43,139 nucleotides of DNA from Streptomyces sp. NP160 (GCF_006335115.1 NZ_VDMJ01000040.1:1-43139); one strand, 5' to 3'; counted from the first letter of the stretch, positions 9,830 through 18,728 are shown. Notes: generated from the sequence alone by a model not told the origin. Translations and numbers: made by a program.

Positions 9830-10333
9830 ATGCCGCTCCTGGACGTCCTGCTCGGCCGCACCCCGCCCGCCGGGGACGAGGCCTCCGCGCTCGCCGCGTG
9901 CCTCGACAGCCCGCTGTGGGTGGCCAGCGTGCTGGACGGGGCCCCCTACGCCGACGTCGAGGCGCTGCTGGAGCAGGCCGACGCCGCCGCCCGCGCCCTG
10001 CCGCCCGAGGCCGTGCTCGCGGCGCTGCAGACCCACCCGCGCATCGGGGAGCGCCCCACCGGCGACAGCGCCCACGAGCGCATGTCGCGCCTGGAGCAGT
10101 CAGGGGTGGCGCGGGACGCCGAGACCACCGAGCGCCTGGCCGCCGGCAACGCCGCCTACGAGGCGCGCTTCGGGCACGTCTTCCTCGTCCGGGCGGCCGG
10201 GCTCTCCCAGGAGGAGGTCCTCACCGCCCTCGACGCGCGGCTGGGCAACGACGCCGCCACCGAGCTGGAGGTGGCCGGCGACCAGCTGCGGCAGATCGCA
10301 CTGCTTCGGCTCCAGGCCGCCCTGGCGGCCTGA
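9830..10333 (+). CDS. uraD: OHCU decarboxylase UraD
   Basis: A 167-residue enzyme that converts 2-oxo-4-hydroxy-4-carboxy-5-ureidoimidazoline (OHCU) to S-allantoin, the last step of urate-to-allantoin conversion. The signature HPRIGE (residues 69-74) with the catalytic His, and the RFGHVFLVRAAG segment, are intact, and the length is typical. It is the first gene of a run uraD-uraH-pucL-DUF6986-allB-alc, with a 21-bp gap to uraH. In some bacteria UraD is fused to uricase; here it is separate. Confidence 0.95.
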   Translation: MPLLDVLLGRTPPAGDEASALAACLDSPLWVASVLDGAPYADVEALLEQADAAARALPPEAVLAALQTHPRIGERPTGDSAHERMSRLEQSGVARDAETTERLAAGNAAYEARFGHVFLVRAAGLSQEEVLTALDARLGNDAATELEVAGDQLRQIALLRLQAALAA

Positions 10334-10341
10334 AGCGCGGA

Positions 10342-10347
10342 TAGCCT
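10342..10347 (+). promoter_or_regulatory. -10 hexamer TAGCCT for uraH
   Basis: TAGCCT in the uraD-uraH gap ends 7 nt before the uraH GTG. An internal leaderless start within the operon is plausible. Confidence 0.4.
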
Positions 10348-10354
10348 CCGCCGC

Positions 10355-10675
10355 GTGGGGTTGAGCACGCACGTCCTGGACACCGCCTCCGGCGCACCCG
10401 CCGGGGGCGTCCCGGTCTTGCTGTCGCTGCGGGCCGTCGACGGCACCGACGCCTGGACGCCGCTGGTCACCGCCGTGACCGACGACGACGGGCGCGCCGC
10501 GCTCCTGCACGACGACCCCGACCCCGGCACCTACCGCCTGCTGTTCGACACCTCGGGGCGCAGCGGGTTCTTCCCGGAGGTCGGCGTGGTCGTCGTCGTC
10601 CCCGAGGGGACCCAGCGGCTGCACGTGCCGCTGCTGCTGTCGCCCTTCGGCTACACCACCTACCGCGGGAGCTGA
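10355..10675 (+). CDS. uraH: 5-hydroxyisourate hydrolase UraH (transthyretin-like)
   Basis: A 106-residue protein of the transthyretin-related family that opens 5-hydroxyisourate, the product of urate oxidase, to OHCU. The N-terminal LSTHVLDTASG carries the active-site His (residue 6), and the protein ends in the C-terminal YTTYRGS tetrapeptide signature (Y-R-G-S) that separates these enzymes from true transthyretin. Length is typical. It starts with GTG and is 9 nt upstream of the uricase gene. Confidence 0.95.
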   Translation: MGLSTHVLDTASGAPAGGVPVLLSLRAVDGTDAWTPLVTAVTDDDGRAALLHDDPDPGTYRLLFDTSGRSGFFPEVGVVVVVPEGTQRLHVPLLLSPFGYTTYRGS

Positions 10676-10684
10676 ACCACCCCC

Positions 10685-11539
10685 ATGAGCCACGAGCAGA
10701 GCCACGAGCTGTCCTGGAACCAGTACGGCAAGGCCGAGGTGCGCGTCGTGCACGTCGACAGGTCCGAGCCGCAGCACGTCGTCCGCGACCTCAACGTCAC
10801 CACCGCGCTGCGCGGCGACTTCGGCCCGGCCTACACCGACGGCGACAACTCCCGCGTGCTCACCACCGACGCCCAGAAGAACACCGTGTTCGGCCTGGCC
10901 CGCGAGACCGGGGTGGGCGAGCCGGAGGCGTTCGCGCTGGCCGTGGCCCGCCAGCTGCTGTCCGCGTGCCCCTCCGCCGACGTCGCGCGCGTGGAGGTCG
11001 AGCAGTACCCGTGGAGCGCGCTCGGCGGCGGGCACGCCTTCTCGCGGGCCGGTTCGCACGTGGTGGTGGCCGAGCTGGAGCTGCCGCGCGACGGCGAGGC
11101 GCAGCTGTCCGGTGGCGTCGACGAGCTCGTGGTGCTCAAGACCACGGACTCCGAGTACCACGGGTTCGTCAAGGAGCGCTTCACCACCCTCGCCGAGACC
11201 GACGAGCGGCTGCTGGCCACGCAGGTCACCGCCCGCTGGCGCTACGCCACCGGCGCCGCCGAGAGCGCCGACCACGCGGCCGTGAAGGCCGGGGCGCTCG
11301 CTGCGCTGCTGGAGGCCTTCGGGGGGCACCACTCCCTGGCCCTGCAGCAGACGCTGCACGCCATGGGCTCCGCCGTCCTCGACGCCCGCCCCGAGCTGGC
11401 CGGGGTGACGCTGTCGCTGCCCAACAAGCACCACTTCCTGCAGGACCTCTCGCGCTTCGGCCTGGACAACCCGAACGCGGTCTACCACGCCGACGACAGG
11501 CCCTACGGCCTCATCGAGGGGACGATCACCCGCCGGTGA
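10685..11539 (+). CDS. pucL: factor-independent urate oxidase (uricase)
   Basis: A 284-residue cofactor-free oxidase that converts urate, O2 and water to 5-hydroxyisourate and H2O2. Two T-fold halves are visible. The catalytic Lys is in NQYGKAEVR (K16), the Thr partner in LTTDAQKNTVFG (about residues 60-70), and the second-half signature LPNKHH spans residues 245-250. Length is slightly under the usual 295-310. The protein ends in ITRR with no peroxisomal-type tail. The stop overlaps the DUF6986 start (GTGA). H2O2 from this reaction would need a catalase, which is not in the window. Confidence 0.96.
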   Translation: MSHEQSHELSWNQYGKAEVRVVHVDRSEPQHVVRDLNVTTALRGDFGPAYTDGDNSRVLTTDAQKNTVFGLARETGVGEPEAFALAVARQLLSACPSADVARVEVEQYPWSALGGGHAFSRAGSHVVVAELELPRDGEAQLSGGVDELVVLKTTDSEYHGFVKERFTTLAETDERLLATQVTARWRYATGAAESADHAAVKAGALAALLEAFGGHHSLALQQTLHAMGSAVLDARPELAGVTLSLPNKHHFLQDLSRFGLDNPNAVYHADDRPYGLIEGTITRR

Positions 11540-12906
11540 GCCTCGACCTCGACGCGCTCGCGCGCTCCCTCGACGACCAGCTCGCGGGCGTCGACGCGGC
11601 GCTGGCGGCCGAGCCCGTCCAGCTGCCCCAGCCCCAGCCGGTGCACACGGTGTACGTGCCCGCCGACGCCGGGGACGACGGCACGCCCGAGCAGTGGGGC
11701 CGCCGGGCCCTCGGACTGCTCGCCCGCCACGCCCCCGGCACCGCGGCCCTGGCCGCCGCCACGGGGCTCGACGTCGACGACGACGACCGCGAGCGGCTGC
11801 TCGAGCTGCTGCGCACGCGGCCGGTGGCCGACCTGCGCCTGGACCTGGAGGACGGCTACGGCCTCCCCGGGGGTCCGTCGGGAGGCCCGGGGCGCCGCGG
11901 GGACGCCGAGGAGGACGCCCACGCGGACGCCGCGGGCGCCTCGCTGGCGCGGGTCGCCGGGCGGCGGGTGCGCCAGCAGGTGGCGCCGGGCACCGCGGGG
12001 GTGAGGGTGCGGTCCTTCGATGCGAGCACCCGGCGCCGCGCGCTGCGGACGCTCGCGCGCGTGGTGGCCGCGGTGGTCGCCACCGCCGAGCGCGGCGCCG
12101 ACGCCCCCGAGGTGGAGCTGGGCGCGCTGCCCGACCACCTGCTCGTGACCCTGGCCAAGGTCAGCGACCCGCTGCAGGTGGGCGCGCTGGCCGACGCGCT
12201 CGACGCGCTCGAGGCCGCGCACGGCCTGCCCGGGGGCTGGGTGCGGGTCGAGGTGCAGGTGGAGGTGCCGGCGCTGGTGGTCTCACCGGACGGGCGCGCC
12301 GCGGTGGCCCGCTGCCGCGAGGCGGCGCGGGGGCGGCTGACGGGCCTGCACTACGGCACCTACGACTTCTCCGCCGCCTGCGGCGTCCCGCCGGCGCACC
12401 AGAGCCTCGAGCACCCCCTGGCCGACCACGCCAAGGCCGTGCTGCAGCTCGCCGCGGCGGGCACGGGCGTGGCGGTCAGCGACGGCTCCACCAACGTGCT
12501 GCCCACCGGCGGTGCCGACGGCTCCGACACCGCCCAGGTGCACGCGGCCTGGGCGCTGCACGCCCGGCTCGTCACCCGCCAGCTGGAGCGCGGGCTCGCG
12601 CAGGGGTGGGACCTGCACCCGGGGCACCTCGTGACGCGGCACCTGGCCAACCTCGTGCACGCCCGGGCCGCGCTGCCCGACGCCGAGCGCCGGCTGGCGG
12701 CGTGGGTGGCCGCGACCGCCGCCAGGGCCGCCGCCGGGGACGACGCCGCGGCGGGCGTGGCCGACGAGCCCGCCACCGCGCAGGCGATGGCCCGGCTGCT
12801 GGTCCGCGCCGACGTCGTGGGGGCGCAGGACCTGGCCACCAGCGCGCGGCGGACGGGGACGGACGAGGCGGCGCTGCGGGCGCTGGCGAGCAGGAGGGTC
12901 GGCTGA
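11536..12906 (+). CDS. DUF6986 protein, HpcH/HpaI aldolase/citrate-lyase-like TIM barrel
   Basis: A 456-residue protein whose reaction is unknown. It has features of the aldolase/citrate-lyase superfamily: the acidic motif RLDLEDGYG (near residue 110-118), an acid-containing strand RVEVQVEVPAL where family members have a metal-ligand Glu, and LHYGTYDFSAACGV resembling the superfamily G-x-x-D segment. A further conserved-looking stretch is SDGSTNVLP. The GTG start overlaps the uricase stop and its stop overlaps the allB start (TGATG), so it belongs in the purine operon. Such enzymes usually make or break C-C bonds with Mg(2+), and glyoxylate or ureidoglycolate would be logical substrates here; that is inference. 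Confidence 0.8.
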   Translation: MSLDLDALARSLDDQLAGVDAALAAEPVQLPQPQPVHTVYVPADAGDDGTPEQWGRRALGLLARHAPGTAALAAATGLDVDDDDRERLLELLRTRPVADLRLDLEDGYGLPGGPSGGPGRRGDAEEDAHADAAGASLARVAGRRVRQQVAPGTAGVRVRSFDASTRRRALRTLARVVAAVVATAERGADAPEVELGALPDHLLVTLAKVSDPLQVGALADALDALEAAHGLPGGWVRVEVQVEVPALVVSPDGRAAVARCREAARGRLTGLHYGTYDFSAACGVPPAHQSLEHPLADHAKAVLQLAAAGTGVAVSDGSTNVLPTGGADGSDTAQVHAAWALHARLVTRQLERGLAQGWDLHPGHLVTRHLANLVHARAALPDAERRLAAWVAATAARAAAGDDAAAGVADEPATAQAMARLLVRADVVGAQDLATSARRTGTDEAALRALASRRVG

Positions 12907-14354
12907 TGGGACCGTCGAGCGGGCTGGACCTCCTCGTCCTGGCGGAGCGCGCCGTGCTGCCCGGCGGGACGCGCGCAGCGGCGCTGGGAGTGCGGGACGG
13001 GCGCATCGCCGTCGTCGTCGACCTCGACCGGCGGGGCGACCTGCCGGCCGCGCGGCAGGTGCTCGAGCTGGCCGACGACGAGGTGCTGCTGCCGGGCCTC
13101 GTCGACACGCACGTGCACGTCAACGAGCCCGGCCGCACCGCCTGGGAGGGCTTCGACACCGCCACGCGCGCCGCCGCGCTCGGCGGGGTCACCACGGTGG
13201 TCGACATGCCGCTCAACTCCGTCCCGGCGACGACGACGGCGGACGCGCTGCGCGTCAAGCACGACGCCGCGCGCGGGGCCGTCCACGTGGACGTCGGGTT
13301 CTGGGGCGGCGTGGTGCCCGGCAACACCCGGGAGCTGGCCGGGCTCGTGGCGGGCGGGGTGTTCGGGGCCAAGTGCTTCACCACGCCGTCCGGCGTGGAC
13401 GAGTTCGAGCACGTCAGCCCCGCCCAGCTGCGCGAGGGCCTGGCGGAGCTGGCGCGGCTCGGGTCGCGGCTGCTCGTGCACGCGGAGGACCCGCACGTGC
13501 TGGACGAGGCGGCGGAGCAGGTGGCGCGCCGCGTCGCCGAGGGGGCGGACCCGCGGTCCTTCGCGCTGTTCCTCGCCTCCCGGCCGGCGTCGGCGGAGGA
13601 CTCGGCCGTGGCCGACGTCGTCGCGGCTGCCCGCGAGCTGCGCGGGCTGGGCCCGGGCGGTGCGCAGGTGCACGTGGTGCACCTCGCCAGCGCCTCGGCG
13701 CTGCCGCTGGTGGCGGCCGCCCGCGCCGAGGGCCTGCCCGTGACGGCGGAGACCTGCCCGCACTACCTCACCCTCGACGCCGCGGCCGTGCCCGACGGCG
13801 CCACCCAGTTCAAGTGCTGTCCGCCGGTGCGCTCGGCGCAGACGCAGGACGCCCTGTGGGCGGCGCTGGAGGCGGGGGTGCTCGACTCGGTGGTCTCCGA
13901 CCACTCGCCCTGCACGCCCGACCTCAAGCTGCTCCAGGAGGACGGGGGCACCGGGGACTTCCTCGCCGCGTGGGGCGGCATCGCCAGCGTGCAGCTGGGC
14001 CTGCCGGTGGTGTGGACGGCCGCGCGCGAGCGCGGGGTGCCCCTGGAGCGCGTGGTCGGCTGGATGGCCGCCCGGCCCGCGGCGCGGGTGGGCCTGGCGG
14101 GCCGCAAGGGCTCGCTCGTGGTGGGGGCGGACGCCGACCTGGCGGTGCTCGCCCCCGAGGAGGAGCTGCTGGTGGAGCCTGGGTCGCTGGCGTTCAGGAA
14201 CAAGGTGACCCCGTACGCCGGGCAGCGGCTGCGCGGGGTGGTGAGGTCGACGTGGCTGCGCGGGCGGCGCGTCGACGGCGCCGACGCCGGGGCGCGGCCG
14301 CGCGGTGGGCTGCTGCACGCGGCGGGCGGCGTCGTGGAAGATGGCCCGGCGTGA
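12906..14354 (+). CDS. allB: allantoinase AllB
   Basis: A 482-residue amidohydrolase that opens the hydantoin ring of allantoin to allantoate. Binuclear metal ligands are visible: HVHVNEPGR (H69, H71), the lysine expected to be carbamylated in FGAKCF (K156), VHAEDPH (H192), VVHLASA (H259) and SDHSP (D332). The segment after the lysine reads TTPSGVDEF; other allantoinases also have S-GVDEF, which separates this from dihydropyrimidinases. The ATG overlaps the DUF6986 stop by one base and the stop overlaps alc (GTGA). The C-terminal tail is longer than usual by about 20 residues. Confidence 0.95.
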   Translation: MGPSSGLDLLVLAERAVLPGGTRAAALGVRDGRIAVVVDLDRRGDLPAARQVLELADDEVLLPGLVDTHVHVNEPGRTAWEGFDTATRAAALGGVTTVVDMPLNSVPATTTADALRVKHDAARGAVHVDVGFWGGVVPGNTRELAGLVAGGVFGAKCFTTPSGVDEFEHVSPAQLREGLAELARLGSRLLVHAEDPHVLDEAAEQVARRVAEGADPRSFALFLASRPASAEDSAVADVVAAARELRGLGPGGAQVHVVHLASASALPLVAAARAEGLPVTAETCPHYLTLDAAAVPDGATQFKCCPPVRSAQTQDALWAALEAGVLDSVVSDHSPCTPDLKLLQEDGGTGDFLAAWGGIASVQLGLPVVWTAARERGVPLERVVGWMAARPAARVGLAGRKGSLVVGADADLAVLAPEEELLVEPGSLAFRNKVTPYAGQRLRGVVRSTWLRGRRVDGADAGARPRGGLLHAAGGVVEDGPA

Positions 14355-15400
14355 GCAGCCTGACCGACCTCGCCAGCCGCGTCCTCGGTGGGGTGGTGGT
14401 GACGTGCAACGACCAGTTCTACGCGGAGGCGTCCAACCTCCTGCTGCCGCACCCGGCGCGGTTCGACCCCGACGCCTACGACGCCAAGGGCAAGGTCTAC
14501 GACGGCTGGGAGACCCGCCGGCGCCGCACCGTCGGTGACGACTGGGTGGTGGTGCGCCTGGCGGCGCCCGGCGTGGTGGAGCGCGTCGACGTCGACACCG
14601 CCTGGTTCAAGGGCAACTTCCCCTCCGCCGCCACCGTCCACGGGGCGTGGCTGGAGGGCTTCCCCGGCCCGAACGACGTGTGGCAGCTGCCCGAGCACGT
14701 CTGGCGGCCGCTCTCGCCGCGGACCCCGCTCACGGGTGACGCGGTGACGTCGCTGCCGGTGGTGCCCGAGGGGGCGCCCGAGCTGGCGGGCCGGCGGGTG
14801 TCGCACGTGCGGCTGACCATCCACCCCGACGGCGGCGTCGCGCGGCTGCGGGTGTGGGGCAGGCCGGTGCCGGACCCGGCGCTGCTCACCGGCACGGTGG
14901 ACCTGGCCGCCACGGAGAACGGCGGGCGCGTGCTGGGCTCCTCGAACGAGTTCTACGGCTCCGCCGACCACCTCCTCGCCCCCGGGCGCGCCGCCACGAT
15001 GGCCGACGGGTGGGAGAACGCCCGCCGCCGCGACGGCGGCCACGACTGGGTGGACCTGGAGCTGGCCGGCGCGGGGCGGCTGCGCCGGGTGGAGGTCGAC
15101 ACGACGTGCTTCGTCGGCAACGCCCCGGGCCGGGTGGTGCTGCGCGGCGCCGACGCGCGGGCGGGCGACCTCGGCGAGCCGTCGTCGTGGCCGGTGCTGC
15201 TCGACCTGCTCCCGCAGCCCGACACCCGCCACGTCATCGCGCTGGACGAGGCGGCCCGCCGGCGGGCCGTGACGCACGTGCGCCTGGAGGCGCACCCCGA
15301 CGGCGGCATGAGCCGCCTGCGGCTGTGGGGCGAGCTCGACGACGACGCGCTGGCCGCCGCCGCGCGCCGCTGGGAGGACACGGCCCTCCCCGTGGGCTGA
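14351..15400 (+). CDS. alc: allantoicase
   Basis: A 349-residue amidinohydrolase that splits allantoate into ureidoglycolate and urea. The protein is made of two homologous allantoicase domains; each half contains the repeated pattern N-(D/E)-(Q/E)-FY-(A/G) (ATCNDQFYAEA-type near residue 20 and SSNEFYGSADHLL near 200), a D-GWE--RRR block (KVYDGWETRRRR and MADGWENARRR), and HVRL--HPDGG-(A/M)-(S/A)RLR. The GTG start overlaps the allB stop. It closes the purine operon. The urea it releases can be used by the urease encoded 6 kb away on the other strand. Confidence 0.95.
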   Translation: MSSLTDLASRVLGGVVVTCNDQFYAEASNLLLPHPARFDPDAYDAKGKVYDGWETRRRRTVGDDWVVVRLAAPGVVERVDVDTAWFKGNFPSAATVHGAWLEGFPGPNDVWQLPEHVWRPLSPRTPLTGDAVTSLPVVPEGAPELAGRRVSHVRLTIHPDGGVARLRVWGRPVPDPALLTGTVDLAATENGGRVLGSSNEFYGSADHLLAPGRAATMADGWENARRRDGGHDWVDLELAGAGRLRRVEVDTTCFVGNAPGRVVLRGADARAGDLGEPSSWPVLLDLLPQPDTRHVIALDEAARRRAVTHVRLEAHPDGGMSRLRLWGELDDDALAAAARRWEDTALPVG

Positions 15401-15404
15401 GGCC

Positions 15405-15438
15405 CCTCAGACGGGACCTCAGACGGGGCCTCGGGCGG
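15405..15438 (+). repeat. 12-bp tandem repeat (two copies plus a degenerate third)
   Basis: CCTCAGACGGGA (15405-15416) is followed directly by CCTCAGACGGGG and then by a degenerate CCTCGGGCGG. It lies just after the alc stop, in the non-coding gap before the LuxR-type gene. Confidence 0.6.
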
Positions 15439-15449
15439 CTGGGGGTCTC

Positions 15450-15598
15450 GGGACGACGTGACCGCCCCCTCTGCGGGGGGACCCCTCAGCACCAGCGTCG
15501 TCCCCGTGCACACCACCTGGGGACCCGCACTGGACGCCGAGACCTCCCTGCGCCGCGAGCGCCTCGCCCGAGACCTGCGCCGGCCCGCGCGGGCGAGG
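15450..15598 (+). other. structured leader upstream of the LuxR-type regulator
   Basis: The 203-nt gap 15401-15603 holds two perfect inverted repeats. The first pairs GGGACGACG (15450-15458) with CGTCGTCCC (15496-15504) and encloses a small CCCCC/GGGGG stem. The second pairs CCTCGCCCG (15562-15570) with CGGGCGAGG (15590-15598), and its 3' arm reaches into the purine-rich ribosome site just before the start codon. A folded 5' leader that limits translation is possible. No protein-coding sequence is evident here. Confidence 0.45.
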
Positions 15599-15603
15599 GG
15601 AGG

Positions 15604-18600
15604 ATGGGCCGCGTGGACCAGCCTGATCCCGGCGCGACGCCGATCGTCGGCCGCGACGCAGAGCTGAGCGACCTGGCCGCGGCGCTGGAGCGCGCCGCGG
15701 CCGGCCGGCCCGGCGCGGTGCTCCTCACCGGGGACGCCGGCGTCGGCAAGACCCGGCTGCTGCGCACCGCTGCGGACCTGGCCCGCGGGCGCGGGGCGCG
15801 GGTCCTGGTGGGGCACTGCCTGGACCTCGGCGACGTCGGGGTGCCGTTCCTGCCCGTCGCGGAGGTGCTCAGCGCCCTCGTGTCGGCCGCTGCCGACGAC
15901 GACGCCGTGCGGGCGGCGCTGACGCAGCGGCCCGTCCTCGCGCGCCTGTCGCCGGCGGTGCGGGAGCTGCTGGGCGGCCAGGCCGCGGCGGACCCCGCCT
16001 CCGCCGACCGTCTGGCGCTGTTCGAGGCGGTGGAGGGGCTGCTCGCCGACCTCGCCGGCAGGGACGGTGGGGCGCCGGTCGTGCTGGTGCTGGAGGACCT
16101 CCACTGGGCCGACGCCTCCACGCGCGACCTGCTGCGCTTCCTGCTCGCGCGCCTGCGGGTCGGCCGGCTGCTGGTGCTGGCCTCGGTGCGCGCGGAGGAC
16201 CTCCACCGCCGCCACCCGCTGCGCCCCCTCCTGGTCGAGCTGAGCAGGCTCGCGGCCGTGCGGCGCCTGGAGGTGGGACCGCTCGAGCGCGACGCGCTCC
16301 TGCAGCACCTGCGCCACCTGGGGGCGGCCGGCGGTGCGCCCCGCACCGAGGCCCAGCTGGCCGCGGTGGCGACCCGCAGCGCGGGCAACCCCTACTACGC
16401 CGAGGAGCTGCTCGTCAGCAGCTCCTCGGGAGCCGCCGGCGTCCCCGAGGCGGTCTCCGACGTGCTCCTGGGGCGGACCGCCGTGCTCGACGAGCCGGCG
16501 CGGCGGGCGGTCGCCGCGGCCGCCGTGGGCGGTCCGGTGGTCTCCGACCGCCTCCTGCGGCAGGTGCTGCAGGAGGCGCTGGACGTGCCGCCGGACGCGG
16601 CGCTGGAGCAGGCGGTGGGCGCCGCCGTGCTCGTGCCGCGCGCCGACGGGTACGCCTTCCGGCACGCGCTGCTCCAGGAGGCCGTCCTCGACGACCTGCT
16701 GCCCGGTGAGCGCACCGCGCTGCACGCCTCCTACGCGCGGCTGCTCGCTGCGGCCGCCGGCGCGGGTGCGCCGCTGGCGCCCGCCGCCGAGCTCGCCCGG
16801 CACGCGCTGGCCAGCCACGACACGGCTGCGGCGCTGGCCGCCAGCGCCGCGGCCGCGGCCGAGGCCCTGGACCGCCTGGCGCCCGCCGAGGCGCTGCGCC
16901 ACGTCGAGCAGGCGCTGTCGCTGCTGCCCGTGGTGCCGGGCGCCGACGAGGCCGCGCTGGCCGCTCCGCTCACGGACGCCCTGGCCTCCCACCAGTCCAG
17001 CGCTCCGCTGCTGTCCGCGGTGGCCGCCGAGCTCGCCTCGCGCGCCGGTGAGCTGGGACGCGCCGTCGAGCACGCCCGCCGCGCCGTGGCCCTCAGCGAC
17101 GGGGGTGCCGGCGGGCCGCTGCAGGCGGTGGAGGCCCGCACGCGGGCGGCGCTGCACCTGCTCGCCGCCGACGTCGACGGGTCGATGACCGCGCAGGCCG
17201 CCGGCCTCCTCGACGACGCCGAGCAGCTGGTCGGGCAGCTGGACGGGCAGCTGGACGGGCAGCTGGACGGACCGGCCACGGCTGCCGTGCGCGCGCGGCT
17301 GCTCGTGCAGCGGGGCCGCGTGCACCTCGCCCGCGACGAGCTCGCTGCTGCGGAGGGCGCCGCCGAGGAGGCGCTCCCGCTGGCCCGCGCCGCCGGCGAC
17401 GCGGCGGCCGAGGCCGAGGCGCGGGCCACGCTCGCCGTCGTCCACGACGTCGCCGGGGCGGACGCGCAGGTCGCCGAGCACCTGGGCCGCGCCCTCGCGC
17501 TGGCCGCGGCGGCCGCCGACCCCCTCGCGGCCTCCAGGGCCGGCTACCTGCTCGCCGTGCACCACTGGGGCGCCGGGCGCGTCCCGGAGGCGCTCGCGGG
17601 GTTCGAGCGCGTCAGCGCCGAGCTGGCCGCCCAGGGGCTGGCCTGGAGCCGCTACGGGGTGGCGGCGGTGTGGATGACCTCGGTGGCCCGGTACGCCTCC
17701 GGTGACCTCACCGGGGCCGCCGCGGCCTCGGCCCGCGGGGCCTCGGGGCCCGACCCCGTGCACCGGGCCCTGTCGCAGGCCGCTGGCCTGCAGGTGGAGG
17801 CGGCGCTCGGGCGGGAGGGCGTCGCCGAGCGCGCGGAGGCGCTGCTGCCGGCCGTGGCCCCCGACCCGCTCTCCACGATGGTCGCCCTCGGCGGCCGCAC
17901 CGAGGCGCTGGCCTGGCAGGGGCGCCCGGCCGAGGCGGCCCGGGCGGCGACCGACGCCCTCGCGGTGGCGGAGGGGGTGGACCTCGAGGAGGCGCTCTCC
18001 GGGATCTGGCTGTCCGCGCTGGCCGTGGGCTCGCTCGCCGACGCCGGCGGCGACCCGGCGGAGGGGACCGAGCTGGCCCGCCGCGGACGGGTGCTCGCCG
18101 AGCGGCCCCCCGGCCGCGGTGGTCCGCTGGGGCCGGAGGGGCGGGCCTGGCTGGCGCGCCTGGACGCCGAGCTGGCCCGCCTGGCCGAGCCCGGCTCGGC
18201 CGCCGCGGTGGCGTCCTGGCGGGCGGCGCTGGAGGCGTTCGGCTACGGCCACCGCTACGAGCTGGCGCGCTGCCGGTGGCGCCTGGCGGAGGCCCTGCTC
18301 GACACCGGCCGGCCCGAGGCCCGCACCGAGGCCCGCGAGCTGCTGGCGACCGCCCTCGGCGAGGCCGAGCGCATGGCCGCGGCGCCGCTGGCCGTCGCCG
18401 TCCGCGACCTCGCGCGCCGGGCGCGGCTGCGTCTGGACGGCGGACCGGGCGCGCAGGGCGTCGTCGTCGACAGCCCGCTGACGGCCCGGGAGGCGGCGGT
18501 GCTGGCCCTCGTGGCGCAGGGGCTCACCAACCGCAGGGCGGGGGAGCGGCTGTTCATCAGCGAGAAGACCGTCAGCGTCCACCTGTCCAACGCCATGGCC

Positions 18601-18672
18601 AAGCTGGGCGCCTCAGGGCGCGCCGAGGCCGTGGCGGTGGCCACCCGGCGCGGCCTGCTGCCGCCCGCCTGA
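15604..18672 (+). CDS. large LuxR-type ATP-dependent transcriptional regulator (LAL family)
   Basis: A 1022-residue regulator with an N-terminal AAA/STAND ATPase, an Ala-rich helical middle resembling TPR repeats, and a C-terminal LuxR DNA-binding domain. Walker A is GDAGVGKT (43-50) and Walker B lies in VLVLEDLHWADA (about 161-172). The GNPYYAEELL segment is typical of these regulators. The HTH reads LTAREAAVLALVAQGLTNR with the recognition helix ISEKTVSVHLSNAM. A 12-bp tandem repeat at about 17232-17270 encodes QLDG three times. The ATG at 15604 has AGGGGAGG directly before it; the GTG at 15613 is an alternative start. It lies upstream of the sugar ABC/YcaO operon in the same direction and may control it or the purine genes. 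Confidence 0.9.
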   Translation: MGRVDQPDPGATPIVGRDAELSDLAAALERAAAGRPGAVLLTGDAGVGKTRLLRTAADLARGRGARVLVGHCLDLGDVGVPFLPVAEVLSALVSAAADDDAVRAALTQRPVLARLSPAVRELLGGQAAADPASADRLALFEAVEGLLADLAGRDGGAPVVLVLEDLHWADASTRDLLRFLLARLRVGRLLVLASVRAEDLHRRHPLRPLLVELSRLAAVRRLEVGPLERDALLQHLRHLGAAGGAPRTEAQLAAVATRSAGNPYYAEELLVSSSSGAAGVPEAVSDVLLGRTAVLDEPARRAVAAAAVGGPVVSDRLLRQVLQEALDVPPDAALEQAVGAAVLVPRADGYAFRHALLQEAVLDDLLPGERTALHASYARLLAAAAGAGAPLAPAAELARHALASHDTAAALAASAAAAAEALDRLAPAEALRHVEQALSLLPVVPGADEAALAAPLTDALASHQSSAPLLSAVAAELASRAGELGRAVEHARRAVALSDGGAGGPLQAVEARTRAALHLLAADVDGSMTAQAAGLLDDAEQLVGQLDGQLDGQLDGPATAAVRARLLVQRGRVHLARDELAAAEGAAEEALPLARAAGDAAAEAEARATLAVVHDVAGADAQVAEHLGRALALAAAAADPLAASRAGYLLAVHHWGAGRVPEALAGFERVSAELAAQGLAWSRYGVAAVWMTSVARYASGDLTGAAAASARGASGPDPVHRALSQAAGLQVEAALGREGVAERAEALLPAVAPDPLSTMVALGGRTEALAWQGRPAEAARAATDALAVAEGVDLEEALSGIWLSALAVGSLADAGGDPAEGTELARRGRVLAERPPGRGGPLGPEGRAWLARLDAELARLAEPGSAAAVASWRAALEAFGYGHRYELARCRWRLAEALLDTGRPEARTEARELLATALGEAERMAAAPLAVAVRDLARRARLRLDGGPGAQGVVVDSPLTAREAAVLALVAQGLTNRRAGERLFISEKTVSVHLSNAMAKLGASGRAEAVAVATRRGLLPPA
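17235..17270 (+). repeat. 12-bp in-frame tandem repeat encoding QLDG x3
   Basis: A CAGCTGGACGGG unit is repeated three times in frame inside the middle region of the LuxR-type regulator. Copy number could vary between strains without breaking the frame. Confidence 0.6.
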
Positions 18673-18728
18673 TCTGTGGCCTGCGTCACGATGTGGTGAC
18701 GGACCCGGTCTCGGGGTGCGTCCACCCT

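Noticed and set aside
9290-10075. Alternative ATG-started frame overlapping DUF2993 and uraD on the minus strand
   Set aside because: The frame is antisense to uraD and out of frame with DUF2993; its translation is Cys/Trp/Arg-rich and resembles no protein family.
15465-15480. CCCCC-TCTGC-GGGGG as an intrinsic terminator for the purine operon
   Set aside because: The stem is only 5 bp and there is no T-run; it is more likely the inner part of the larger inverted repeat at 15450-15504.
14953-18582. 1209-codon open frame on the minus strand opposite alc and the LuxR-type gene
   Set aside because: It is the antisense frame of two well-recognised genes; its translation is low-complexity Gly/Arg/Gln-rich without domains, as expected of GC-rich shadow frames.
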